Assembly: GCA_024643545.1 (NCBI GenBank)
Contig: JAHEMR010000001.1
Location: 1-64,000 of the forward strand
Reading direction: 5' to 3'
Length of the DNA stretch: 64,000 nucleotides
From: Crocinitomicaceae bacterium
GTDB taxonomy: Bacteria; Bacteroidota; Bacteroidia; Flavobacteriales_D; Crocinitomicaceae
Under the pieces are notes generated by a model, which was not told the origin of the DNA, ran no database searches, and saw only the letters and a program-made list of their open reading frames with translations. How positions within the stretch are numbered: the stretch's first letter is position 1; every line of letters starts with the position of its first letter. Made by a program: the position numbers and the translations under genes. Of this stretch, positions 18,147 through 26,277 are shown one piece after another.

Positions 18147-19286
18147 TTATTTCAATATTTCTCGAGAAATTACCAATTTTTGAATTTCGGAAGTTCCTTC
18201 CCCTATTGTCATGAGTTTCGCATCACGTAAAAATTTCTCTGCGGGGTATTCTTTTGTGTATCCATATCCCCCCATAATTTGTACTGCTTCATTGCCACAC
18301 TTAACCGAAACCTCTGATGCAAAGTACTTTGCAAATGCACCTTCTTTCGTCATAGGAAGTTTCTCATTTTTTCTGAATGCTGCTTGAAATGTCAATAATT
18401 CTGCTGCTTCCAGTTGTGTTTTCATATCGGCTAATTTGAAAGCTATCGCTTGAAATTGTGCAATTGGGTGTCCGAATTGTTCGCGTTCTTTTGCGTATTT
18501 CACCGAAGACTCATAAGCTCCACGAGCGATTCCACAACTTAGAGATGCAATTGAAACACGTCCGCCATCTAAAATTTGCATGGCTTGTTTGAATCCGTCT
18601 CCAATATTACCGATGACGTTTTCTTGTGGAACACGAACATTGTCAAAAATCAATTCGGCCGTTTCGCTTGCTCTTACGCCTAGTTTATCTTTAATTTTTA
18701 CCGCTGAAAATCCGGGCATCCCTTTTTCAATGATGAAGGCCGTAATTCCATTGGAGTCCAACAACTCACCTGTACGCACTAGAATCACCGCAACATCGCC
18801 GCTTAAGCCATGCGTTATCCAGTTTTTTGCTCCGTTAATGATCCAGTCATCACCATCTTTGACCGCCGTTGTTTGCATACGCATCGCATCGGAACCTGTA
18901 TTTGCTTCTGTAAGACCCCAAGCACCAATAAATTCGCCTGAAGCAAGTTTAGGTAAGTACTTTTTCTTTTGCGCTTCGTTACCGTGGTAATAAATGTGTC
19001 CTGTGCACAAAGAATTATGTGCTGCAACACTAAGCCCTATACCACCGCAAACTTTTCCGAGCTCCATTAAAGCCGTAGCGTATTCGAAATAAGTGAATCC
19101 AGATCCTCCGTATTCTTCTGGAATAAAAATACCAAGAAGTCCAAGTTCACCCATTTTTTTCATGGTTTCAACAGGAAAATGCTCATCGGCATCCCATTGT
19201 TTGTAAAAAGGTTTGATTTCCTTTTCCGCAAAATCACGCACCATTTGTGCGATCATTTCTTGATTTTCGTTAAGAGAGAAATTCAT
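18147..19286 (-). CDS. Acyl-CoA dehydrogenase
   Basis: An FAD enzyme that oxidises acyl-CoA to enoyl-CoA in beta-oxidation or branched amino-acid degradation, passing electrons to ETF. At 379 residues it has the standard fold: the N-terminal helical domain, the middle beta domain (WGLTEANTGSDAMRMQTTA) and the C-terminal helical domain with both family signatures. The last stretch (MGGYGYTKEYPAEKFLRDAK, then IGEGTSEIQ) places the catalytic Glu at E363. Chain-length specificity is not readable. It follows apt by 41 bp; the gap holds a 10 bp direct repeat. Confidence 0.95.
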   Translation of the reverse strand: MNFSLNENQEMIAQMVRDFAEKEIKPFYKQWDADEHFPVETMKKMGELGLLGIFIPEEYGGSGFTYFEYATALMELGKVCGGIGLSVAAHNSLCTGHIYYHGNEAQKKKYLPKLASGEFIGAWGLTEANTGSDAMRMQTTAVKDGDDWIINGAKNWITHGLSGDVAVILVRTGELLDSNGITAFIIEKGMPGFSAVKIKDKLGVRASETAELIFDNVRVPQENVIGNIGDGFKQAMQILDGGRVSIASLSCGIARGAYESSVKYAKEREQFGHPIAQFQAIAFKLADMKTQLEAAELLTFQAAFRKNEKLPMTKEGAFAKYFASEVSVKCGNEAVQIMGGYGYTKEYPAEKFLRDAKLMTIGEGTSEIQKLVISREILK

Positions 19287-19290
19287 TTGT

Positions 19291-19313
19291 GTTGATTGAT
19301 GTTGTTGATTGAT
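19291..19313. repeat. Short direct repeat between apt and acyl-CoA dehydrogenase genes
   Basis: GTTGATTGAT occurs at 19291-19300 and again at 19304-19313, starts 13 bp apart, directly before the dehydrogenase ATG. It could be an operator half-site pair or simple slippage; nothing else supports either. Confidence 0.5.
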
Positions 19314-19327
19314 TAATTATGGTTCAT

Positions 19328-19858
19328 TCAATAGGAAATTATTCCATCGATGTAATTTGAGTACATTTTTAATTTTTCCTGTCCTTCTAAAAAACTGAGT
19401 TCTACTAAGAAACTGAATCCAGCTACTTCTGCCCCACTCTTTTGGATCAATTCTGCTGCAGCGCTTGCAGATCCACCTGTTGCTAGTAGGTCATCGTGAA
19501 TAAGTACACGTTGATTTGCTTTTACCGCATCACTGTGCATTTCGATTACAGCACTACCGTATTCTAAATCATACGCATGTTTGATTTTTTTATAGGGAAG
19601 TTTTCCTTCTTTACGAATGAGGATAAACGGAATCCCTAATCGAATTGCCAACGGAAATCCAAATAAAAAGCCTCGGCTTTCAATTCCTGCAATGGCGTCT
19701 AATTTGGCATCTTTATACGTTTCTACCAAATGATCTAGCACAGCTACGGACAATTCAGCATCTAGCATAATCGTGGAAATATCCTTAAACAAGATGCCTG
19801 GTTTTGGGAAATCAGCTACATCTCGAATGCATGTTTTTAGTCTTTCTTGAATACTCAT
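19328..19858 (-). CDS. apt: Adenine phosphoribosyltransferase
   Basis: It salvages adenine with PRPP to give AMP. At 176 residues it has the family length. The PRPP-binding motif VLIHDDLLATGGS is at 118-130, and the N-terminal FPKPGILFKDIST and GIESRGFLFG segments are characteristic of Apt. It starts 2 bp after the stop of the helix-hairpin-helix gene, so the two are one transcript. Confidence 0.97.
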   Translation of the reverse strand: MSIQERLKTCIRDVADFPKPGILFKDISTIMLDAELSVAVLDHLVETYKDAKLDAIAGIESRGFLFGFPLAIRLGIPFILIRKEGKLPYKKIKHAYDLEYGSAVIEMHSDAVKANQRVLIHDDLLATGGSASAAAELIQKSGAEVAGFSFLVELSFLEGQEKLKMYSNYIDGIISY

Positions 19859-19860
19859 AC

Positions 19861-20751
19861 CTACAAAGATAGGTAAGGTCTGACTTTTTCGAATGTTTCT
19901 TTGTCAATAATTACAGATTCTTTTATTTCTTCAATGGATTTAAACCCTCCTTTTTGCATCCGCATTTTCACAATTGAATTTGCTTGATTCCAATTTAAGT
20001 AAGGATGGGCTTGTAATTCTTCCGCACTTGCTTGATTAATGGAGATTTTTCTAATGGTTGTTAATTCACATGTTATGCTTGATTGAATTTGTGCATAAAT
20101 TTCTGGCGTCATTTTCCAAACTTCGAGGAGTTGTTCTTTGCGTACAAATCCGCCCAATTGCTGTTGATATTTGATGATTTGTTTTGCGAAAAATGGACCA
20201 AGTCCCTTAATTTTCATGAGTTCTTCCTCGCTGGCATCATTTGCGTTTACTACAATGGGAGCGTTCATACTTGCCAATGATGGTTTTTTGGAATCTTCCA
20301 TTTCCAACGGAGGATACCGTGTGAAATCTTTCATGTTTTCAAATGTTTTTTCTGGAATAAACTTTATTTTCTGAAGTTCATCATTGGAATGTATCCCGCG
20401 TTTCGCTATCTGAAGGACAATTATTGCCTGTTTTTCACTTAAGCCGAATTGCATCCATTCTTCTAGAGAAAGTTCATTGGGATTAAATGGTTTGGTCGGT
20501 TTTTTGAATGACTTTGTTTGGTTCGACCATTTTCTACGTTTGTAAGCTGAATTCCAGCGCTTGAATTTTTTTACTGTTTTCCACCTTGGTTTTTCCTCCA
20601 CAGGAAGCAGAATTAAACGTGTGGCAGTATTATCCTTTTCAAGAAATAAAAAGAAACGCGGAGCAAAAATAATGACTATTGATGCGATGAGTAAAACCCA
20701 TAACCCGCGTTGATGCCGAATAGACATATCGAATGGATTACCTTGAAACAT
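19861..20751 (-). CDS. Membrane-anchored helix-hairpin-helix protein (ComEA-like repeats)
   Basis: A 296-residue protein with one N-terminal membrane segment (GLWVLLIASIVIIFAPRFFLFL, about 16-37), a basic linker (KRWNSAYKRRKW) and three helix-hairpin-helix modules. The best is NANDASEEELMKIKGLGPFFAKQI, then INQASAEELQAHPYLNWNQAN. Such modules bind DNA without sequence specificity. ComEA proteins use them to pull DNA into the periplasm in natural transformation. With the anchor at the N-terminus the HhH domains would face the periplasm, which fits DNA uptake, but no other competence gene is nearby. Confidence 0.82.
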   Translation of the reverse strand: MFQGNPFDMSIRHQRGLWVLLIASIVIIFAPRFFLFLEKDNTATRLILLPVEEKPRWKTVKKFKRWNSAYKRRKWSNQTKSFKKPTKPFNPNELSLEEWMQFGLSEKQAIIVLQIAKRGIHSNDELQKIKFIPEKTFENMKDFTRYPPLEMEDSKKPSLASMNAPIVVNANDASEEELMKIKGLGPFFAKQIIKYQQQLGGFVRKEQLLEVWKMTPEIYAQIQSSITCELTTIRKISINQASAEELQAHPYLNWNQANSIVKMRMQKGGFKSIEEIKESVIIDKETFEKVRPYLSL

Positions 20752-20838
20752 GTGCGTTCAAAATTTAAATTAAACAAACTATTCAAGTAATCTTTTCTCG
20801 GAAATGTAAACGATGTATATCGCAAAAAAGTATATTTA

Positions 20839-22284
20839 TTACCTCTTTTTTCTACCAACAATAAAATAGATGGGAATACCTAGCAGGACTATCAACAATC
20901 CCATACCTGCATTTCTTAAATCATAGACAAGTAAATCGATGCAAATTGCTAATGTGATGAGAATATAGAGCGCGGGAATAAACGGGTATCCAAACGCTTT
21001 ATAGGGACGTTCAGTTTTCGGTTCTTTCTTGCGTAATATAAAAATTCCTAGAATGGTAAGGATATAAAATAGAAGGCTTGCAAAGGTGCTATAAACAAGC
21101 AAGTCACCGTATTTTCCTGATAAACATAAAATACTTGCCCAAATACCTTGAATCCACATTGCAACACTGGGCACATTGAATTGATTTAATTTTTTCGCTT
21201 GTTTGAAGAATAGTCCATCGGAGGACATCGCGTAAAATAATCTTGAACCTGCCAAAATGAGTCCGTTGTTGCACCCGAAAGTTGAAATCATGATTAACGC
21301 TGCCATCATGGTTATTCCTAATCCACCAAAAATGACGGATGCGGCACCTGCCCCAACGCGATCATTCGCTGCGAACATGATTCCCTGTCCTAAAGCATCC
21401 GTAGCTGTAGGGTCTCCACTTTTTGGCAACAGCGCTAAATAAGCTAGGTTAGCCAAAATATAAATAGCAGTAACGATGGTTGTTCCAAAAAATAAACTTT
21501 TTGGAATGTTTTTTTTGGGGTCTTTAATTTCCCCTGCAATAAATGTCACGTTATTCCAAGCATCAGAAGAAAACAATGAATTGATAATCGTCGCGCCTAA
21601 TGCGCCCATTAAAGCGAATCCAGATAATGGTATCGTATTTAATTCACCACTTGGTAATTGAACGGTTTTGTAGGCGTTCCACATATGATCGAAATTCTGT
21701 GCAAACACGTCTGATTTTAATCCAATGGCCAAGCCTAAAACAATCAACGCAAATAAAGCGAATAACTTGGCAGAGGTAAAAATCAATTGAAGGATCTTAC
21801 CATTTTGAACACCTCTTGAATTGAGTATTGTTAAAGCGATAATGCTGCCAATTGCAACCAATTGTCCGTAGGAAATTGTTACAATAGATGTCTTTATACA
21901 ATCGTCATTCAATACCGGAAAGAATACACCTGCATACTTCGCAAAAGCAACAGCTACAGCCGCGATTACACCTGTTTGGATAACCGTGAAAACGGTCCAG
22001 CCGTAAAGAAAGGACATCATTTTACCATACGCTCTTTGAATGTAAACATATTGTCCTCCAGCATTCGGCATCATTCCAGCTAATTCACCGTAGCTCAACG
22101 CGGCAAAAATCGTAATGAGTCCGGTGAGCATCCAAAGAACAATCATCCATGCCGCAGAGCCGATGTCGCGCATCATAGGAGCGGTTACAATGAAAATTCC
22201 CGAACCGATCATGGATCCGGCAACTAATAGTGTTGCATCCAATAATCCGAGTGATTGTTTTAATTTTGATTCCATAGTCGTCAT
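20839..22284 (-). CDS. APC-superfamily amino acid permease
   Basis: An inner-membrane amino acid transporter of 481 residues with about 12 membrane helices. The unwound TM1 substrate site is visible as LLVAGSMIGSGIFIVTAP, and GELAGMMPNAGGQYVYIQRA follows TM2, both typical of the APC/LAT-like branch. The C-terminal loop ILRKKEPKTERPYKAFGYPF is also conserved. It lies just downstream of a second APC permease on the same strand, from which a hairpin separates it. The substrate is unknown. Confidence 0.92.
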   Translation of the reverse strand: MTTMESKLKQSLGLLDATLLVAGSMIGSGIFIVTAPMMRDIGSAAWMIVLWMLTGLITIFAALSYGELAGMMPNAGGQYVYIQRAYGKMMSFLYGWTVFTVIQTGVIAAVAVAFAKYAGVFFPVLNDDCIKTSIVTISYGQLVAIGSIIALTILNSRGVQNGKILQLIFTSAKLFALFALIVLGLAIGLKSDVFAQNFDHMWNAYKTVQLPSGELNTIPLSGFALMGALGATIINSLFSSDAWNNVTFIAGEIKDPKKNIPKSLFFGTTIVTAIYILANLAYLALLPKSGDPTATDALGQGIMFAANDRVGAGAASVIFGGLGITMMAALIMISTFGCNNGLILAGSRLFYAMSSDGLFFKQAKKLNQFNVPSVAMWIQGIWASILCLSGKYGDLLVYSTFASLLFYILTILGIFILRKKEPKTERPYKAFGYPFIPALYILITLAICIDLLVYDLRNAGMGLLIVLLGIPIYFIVGRKKR

Positions 22285-22301
22285 TCAATATAGTTAAAAC
22301 A

Positions 22302-22332
22302 AAACTGTCCTCTCGCATAGAGAAGACAGTTT
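22302..22332 (-). terminator. Probable terminator between the two permease genes
   Basis: An 8 bp perfect stem (AAACTGTC / GACAGTTT) with a partly paired inner loop (TCT / AGA), followed on the minus strand by TTGTTTTAAC. The T-tract is interrupted, so it is weaker than the other hairpins. Confidence 0.5.
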
Positions 22333-22363
22333 CAATCGCATATCAATAAGAACCTAATTTTAA

Positions 22364-23929
22364 TTATTTCTTAGGATGTAAATGAGAATTTTTACGGCTG
22401 TAAGAGAAATAAATAATCAATCCAAGTCCCATCCATAAAGCTGCAGCTTGTAAGGTCGCAATATCCAATGAGACAATCATAGCTGTACAAACCAAAATAC
22501 CGAGAACAGGAACAATTGGAACTAAAGGTGTTTTAAATGGGCGTTTTAATTCCGGATTGCTTCTACGCATAATAAGTATTCCCAGACAAACTAATATAAA
22601 CGCGAAGAGTGTTCCGAATGATGTTAAATCACCAGCCACACTTCCCGGTACAAGCGCTGCGAATGCTCCAACGAAAATAAACAACATCCAATTTGCGATG
22701 TATGGTGTTTGGAATTTCGGATGTAATTTCCCGAATGCTGCAGGAATTAACCCATCTTGGCTCATCGAGAAGAACACACGACTTTGTCCCATTAACATCA
22801 CAAGAATCACAGAAGAGAATCCTGCCAAAATAGCCAATGTCACGCCGGTCCCTAACCATTCGTAACCAGCCATGTACGTTTTAATTGCGTATGAAACAGA
22901 TGCCTCTTTACCAGCAGTAGCAAATTCACTCCAATTTGCAACTCCTGTTAAAACGTGTCCAAAAAGAATATAAAGTACGGTACAAATAGCCAATGAACCA
23001 AGGATACCAATTGGCATGTCACGTTTTGGATTTTTTGCTTCCTGCGCTGTTGTACTTACCGCGTCAAAACCAATAAATGCAAAGAACACAATTCCAGCAC
23101 CACCGAGAACGCCACCCCAGCCCCATTTAAAGAATCCTTCGTGGCCAAATGTGCCTTCAGGGATTAAATAAGGAGTGTGATTTTCTGGCTTAATAAATTG
23201 CCATCCAATGACGATAAACACCAACACTATCGCCACTTTAACGAACACGATGATTGCATTTACCGTTGCTGATTCTTTTGTTCCTTTGATTAATAATAAG
23301 GTTAAAGCCAATAGAATAATCAAAGCAGGAGCATTAATGAATCCACTTGTAATGGATACCTTACTCATGATGTCTGCAGGTAAATTCTCGTATTGAGCAG
23401 CACTTAAAATCCCTTTTTCAATTCCCTCCCAATGACCGGGTAATGCTTGGATTTTCACCACCAAATCTTGTGAAACTTGATACATGCTTTCGAATGGCGA
23501 ATGGCACCATTCATATGGTATGGCATTCCCGAGCAAGTTATTCAAATATTCACTCCATGCAATGGAAACCGTTGCTGCACCGAGGGCATATTCCATGATT
23601 AATGACCAACCAATAATCCATGCTACTAATTCACCCATGGTAACAAACGAATAGGCATATGCACTTCCAGAGATTGGAATCATGGAAGCGAATTCCGCGT
23701 AACAAAGTCCAGCTAAAGCGCAACCAATGGCTGCGATGACAAAGGAAATAGTTACACCTGATCCAGCAGCTTCAGAAGCGGCCGCAGCTGTACGAACGAA
23801 TAATCCTGCACCGATGATTGCACCGATACCTAAAGCGATTAAACTTCCCGCACCTAACGTGCGTTTCATCTGACTATTTTCGGCTTGCGCCAATAAATCT
23901 ACGAGTGATTTTTTTCTCCAAAGTGACAT
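22364..23929 (-). CDS. APC-superfamily amino acid permease, cationic amino acid transporter type
   Basis: A 521-residue inner-membrane transporter. TM1 contains LGIGAIIGAGLFVRTAAAA. There is a long extracellular loop between TM3 and TM4, and the CAT-type segment FFAFIGFDAVSTTAQEAKNP, DMPIGILGS. The C-terminal RRSNPELKRPFKTPLVPIVP is diagnostic of the CAT/YfnA branch. It has its own promoter (23949-23978). Arginine/lysine-type substrates are usual for the family, but this is not proven here. Confidence 0.93.
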   Translation of the reverse strand: MSLWRKKSLVDLLAQAENSQMKRTLGAGSLIALGIGAIIGAGLFVRTAAAASEAAGSGVTISFVIAAIGCALAGLCYAEFASMIPISGSAYAYSFVTMGELVAWIIGWSLIMEYALGAATVSIAWSEYLNNLLGNAIPYEWCHSPFESMYQVSQDLVVKIQALPGHWEGIEKGILSAAQYENLPADIMSKVSITSGFINAPALIILLALTLLLIKGTKESATVNAIIVFVKVAIVLVFIVIGWQFIKPENHTPYLIPEGTFGHEGFFKWGWGGVLGGAGIVFFAFIGFDAVSTTAQEAKNPKRDMPIGILGSLAICTVLYILFGHVLTGVANWSEFATAGKEASVSYAIKTYMAGYEWLGTGVTLAILAGFSSVILVMLMGQSRVFFSMSQDGLIPAAFGKLHPKFQTPYIANWMLFIFVGAFAALVPGSVAGDLTSFGTLFAFILVCLGILIMRRSNPELKRPFKTPLVPIVPVLGILVCTAMIVSLDIATLQAAALWMGLGLIIYFSYSRKNSHLHPKK

Positions 23930-23948
23930 AGCATGAATTTAGTGAAAA

Positions 23949-23978
23949 CAAATATATCATTTTCAACGAAAACGGCAA
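23949..23978 (-). promoter_or_regulatory. Promoter of CAT-type permease gene
   Basis: On the minus strand: TTG (23978-23976), a 19 bp spacer and an exact TATATTTG (23956-23949), 19 bp before the ATG. Confidence 0.65.
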
Positions 23979-24018
23979 TAGATAAAAGTACGAGGAGTTG
24001 TTAATTGAAAAGCAGGGA

Positions 24019-24900
24019 TTAAAGTAAATCCAGTGTTTCTTCCAATTTTTTCGGATAATATCCTAAAACTCTTCTTGCTTTAGATAAGTTAAATCCAGTT
24101 TTGGGAGGTCGCTTTGCGGGTTGATTTAAGGTAGAGCTGTCCGTCCTTTTGACCTGATTCATCGGTAAATGATAGTATTGTGCTATGCGTTCAACGATTT
24201 CAAAGATGGACATCGTTTCAGGACCAGCAATATGGAAAATGCCGTTTTCATTTAATTCACAGATGCGAATACAGGCCCATGCAAGATCATCCGCCCAAGT
24301 TGGGGCGCGAAACTGATCATCAATGATCGCTAATTCTTGACCTTTATGTAACGCTTCTTTCGCCCAAACAACAATATTTGATCGAGATAAATTCTCTCCT
24401 GTTCCGTAAACGATGATTGTACGAACAATGGAAAACAGTTGCGTTGGAAGTTGTTTAGTTATTTCTTCGGCCTCAACTTTCGAACGAGCATACTCACTCA
24501 ATGGATTTGGAATGTCATCTTCGCTGTAATTGCCCTTGCTCCCATCAAAAACGAAATCGGTGGAGAGTAATTGAAAATGACAGTTCGCTTTCAAACATGC
24601 TTTCGCAAGAAACTTGACGGCAGTTATGTTGATGCTTCGGCAATTTTCAGGTTGCAATTCACAGGTGTCCACATTGGTCATTGCAGCTGTGTGAATAACA
24701 TGTGTCGGTTGAAATGATTCGAAAACTTCAGAGATCATTCTTTCATTCGAGATATCCATCTCTGTATATACATTCGAAGGGCAATTTTTATTTCTATTTT
24801 TCCCTAAAGAGGTCGCTAAAAAATCGACATTGGCGGACATTAATTGCGCAACAATTTTCTGACCTAATAAACCATTACTACCGGTTACAAGAATTCTCAT
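24019..24900 (-). CDS. RmlD-like NAD(P)-dependent sugar-nucleotide reductase (extended SDR)
   Basis: A Rossmann-fold protein of 293 residues from the ATG at 24900. It opens with MRILVTGSNGLLGQKI (GxxGxxG) and has the SDR active-site YARSK (Tyr and Lys) after STDFVFDGSKGNYSEDD, the layout of dTDP-4-dehydrorhamnose reductase (RmlD). No rmlA, rmlB or rmlC is next to it, so its role in rhamnose synthesis is uncertain; many Bacteroidota carry such stand-alone RmlD-like proteins. The ATG overlaps the stop of the PspC gene as ATGA. Confidence 0.85.
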   Translation of the reverse strand: MRILVTGSNGLLGQKIVAQLMSANVDFLATSLGKNRNKNCPSNVYTEMDISNERMISEVFESFQPTHVIHTAAMTNVDTCELQPENCRSINITAVKFLAKACLKANCHFQLLSTDFVFDGSKGNYSEDDIPNPLSEYARSKVEAEEITKQLPTQLFSIVRTIIVYGTGENLSRSNIVVWAKEALHKGQELAIIDDQFRAPTWADDLAWACIRICELNENGIFHIAGPETMSIFEIVERIAQYYHLPMNQVKRTDSSTLNQPAKRPPKTGFNLSKARRVLGYYPKKLEETLDLL

Positions 24901-25136
24901 AAGTCCCAAATAGAATTTTTTTGTTTGTGTTGGAGTTTAAAGTAATGTTTGTGTTCGAGAATCCAAGCCATAATTAGGTAAACAATGATTGGTGTTCCTA
25001 GTCCGATAAAAGAAACGTAAATGAATGCTAAACGTACTTTACTTGTTTTAAATCCGAGACGACGTGCCCACCACTCGCATACTCCAAAGGATTGCATTTC
25101 AAAGAAAAAGATAATCTTTTGTAGTAACCTTCTCAT
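24897..25136 (-). CDS. Small PspC-domain membrane protein
   Basis: A 79-residue protein starting at the ATG at 25136, which overlaps the DUF2851 stop as ATGA. The frame is open further upstream, but that part lies inside the DUF2851 gene and has no PspC similarity. It has the PspC pattern: CEWWARRLGFKTSKVRLAF followed by one long membrane segment (IYVSFIGLGTPIIVYLIMAWIL). PspC proteins sense or answer envelope stress in other bacteria; no PspA or PspB is here. Confidence 0.82.
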   Translation of the reverse strand: MRRLLQKIIFFFEMQSFGVCEWWARRLGFKTSKVRLAFIYVSFIGLGTPIIVYLIMAWILEHKHYFKLQHKQKNSIWDL

Positions 25137-26218
25137 GATTTTGTGATTTGTTGCCCAACGCAACAATTTAAACATTTTTTTGCGGTACAAAATTGCTGAT
25201 AAATTTCGAGATTTGCTTGAGACTCCAGTGCATTTTTTGATGTAATACCAATAGATTTCCATATTGAACTGATGTGATTTGATTCAGCAGGAAGAGACTT
25301 CAAATATTTCATGGTTGGAAGAATACCACTGTGTTGTTTTCTTTGTTCACGATGTGTGTGCAGGTCAATGTATGTTTTTGCGTTTATCAATAAATTATTT
25401 TGAAGCATGTTACTTTTAATGTTTGCTTGTATAAAACCATCGGTCCAACTAAAAACAGAATCATCACATTTTATTTTCATGTAATACCATTTAATAAACC
25501 GTGTCCAAGAAGCAATTCGAGCGTATAAGGTTTTATTTAATTGAAGATTTCTACCTTTCCAACCTTGGACATTATTCAGTACAAGCATTCGTATCTCCTC
25601 TTCACTAAATTTAAAATGAAAATGTAAAGGAATTTGATGGGTGAGAAGTTCAAAAGACAAGCTATTATTTTTTGTTCCAAAAGCCTTCGAAATGATGGAG
25701 TAAGCATCAAAAGACTCCTGATTCAGGTTGTATTCTTGCGCGTATTTTCGATTTATGCGCTCTTTAATGGCGCGGTGCTGCATTTGCTTAAACTCTATTG
25801 GGAAATCGCCAATGCGTTGTCTACAATGAATTTTTTGAGTCGTTTTCCACTTATATTTTGTGGGGAATTCAAATTCGCCGGATAAATATGACTTCAATTC
25901 CAATGTTGGAAGTAGGCGCTGATGCACATAAACTGGTTGATCGTATTCATATACTACATGAAGTATTACGTTCTCGTAGGCTAAATCTGTATGATGGTGG
26001 TGTTTGTACCAGTCAGAGGATTTCAAATGAAATTCGATAGAACCGAACCAAGTCAATTGATCAAATCGAATTTTTGCACATTGAAAATCTGGACCACTTC
26101 CGGACTTGTTCCAATTTCCGGTTTGATAGATTTCTAGTGGAGTTCCATTAATTAAATGAAAGGCATGAAAAGGTAGTCGCTTATCGGACCAAAGTTGTTG
26201 AAGTTGAATTTCGAGCAA
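25133..26218 (-). CDS. DUF2851 family protein
   Basis: A 361-residue protein typical of DUF2851, a family found almost only in Bacteroidota and with no assigned function. Recognisable parts are the N-terminus LEIQLQQLWSDKRLPFH, GSGPDFQCAKI, GSIEFHLKSSDWYKHHH and a C-terminal Cys-containing tail (FCTAKKCLNCCVG). The frame has no ATG near the start; TTG at 26218 is the only reasonable initiator before an upstream in-frame stop. Translation is coupled onward to the PspC gene. Confidence 0.85.
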   Translation of the reverse strand: MLEIQLQQLWSDKRLPFHAFHLINGTPLEIYQTGNWNKSGSGPDFQCAKIRFDQLTWFGSIEFHLKSSDWYKHHHHTDLAYENVILHVVYEYDQPVYVHQRLLPTLELKSYLSGEFEFPTKYKWKTTQKIHCRQRIGDFPIEFKQMQHRAIKERINRKYAQEYNLNQESFDAYSIISKAFGTKNNSLSFELLTHQIPLHFHFKFSEEEIRMLVLNNVQGWKGRNLQLNKTLYARIASWTRFIKWYYMKIKCDDSVFSWTDGFIQANIKSNMLQNNLLINAKTYIDLHTHREQRKQHSGILPTMKYLKSLPAESNHISSIWKSIGITSKNALESQANLEIYQQFCTAKKCLNCCVGQQITKS

Positions 26219-26249
26219 AGCAATCTTTTTGATTACTTTAAGTTACAAA

Positions 26250-26275
26250 AAAAGGCGTTCAATTGAACGCCTTTT
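26250..26275 (-). terminator. Intrinsic terminator after the PorE-like gene
   Basis: A perfect 11 bp stem (AAAAGGCGTTC / GAACGCCTTTT) around AATT, followed on the minus strand by seven T. It lies 2 bp beyond the stop codon of the PorE-like gene. Confidence 0.88.
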
Positions 26276-26277
26276 AT

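Noticed and set aside
24019..24900. dTDP-rhamnose synthesis locus
   Set aside because: Only an RmlD-like gene is present; rmlA, rmlB and rmlC are absent and its neighbours are unrelated.
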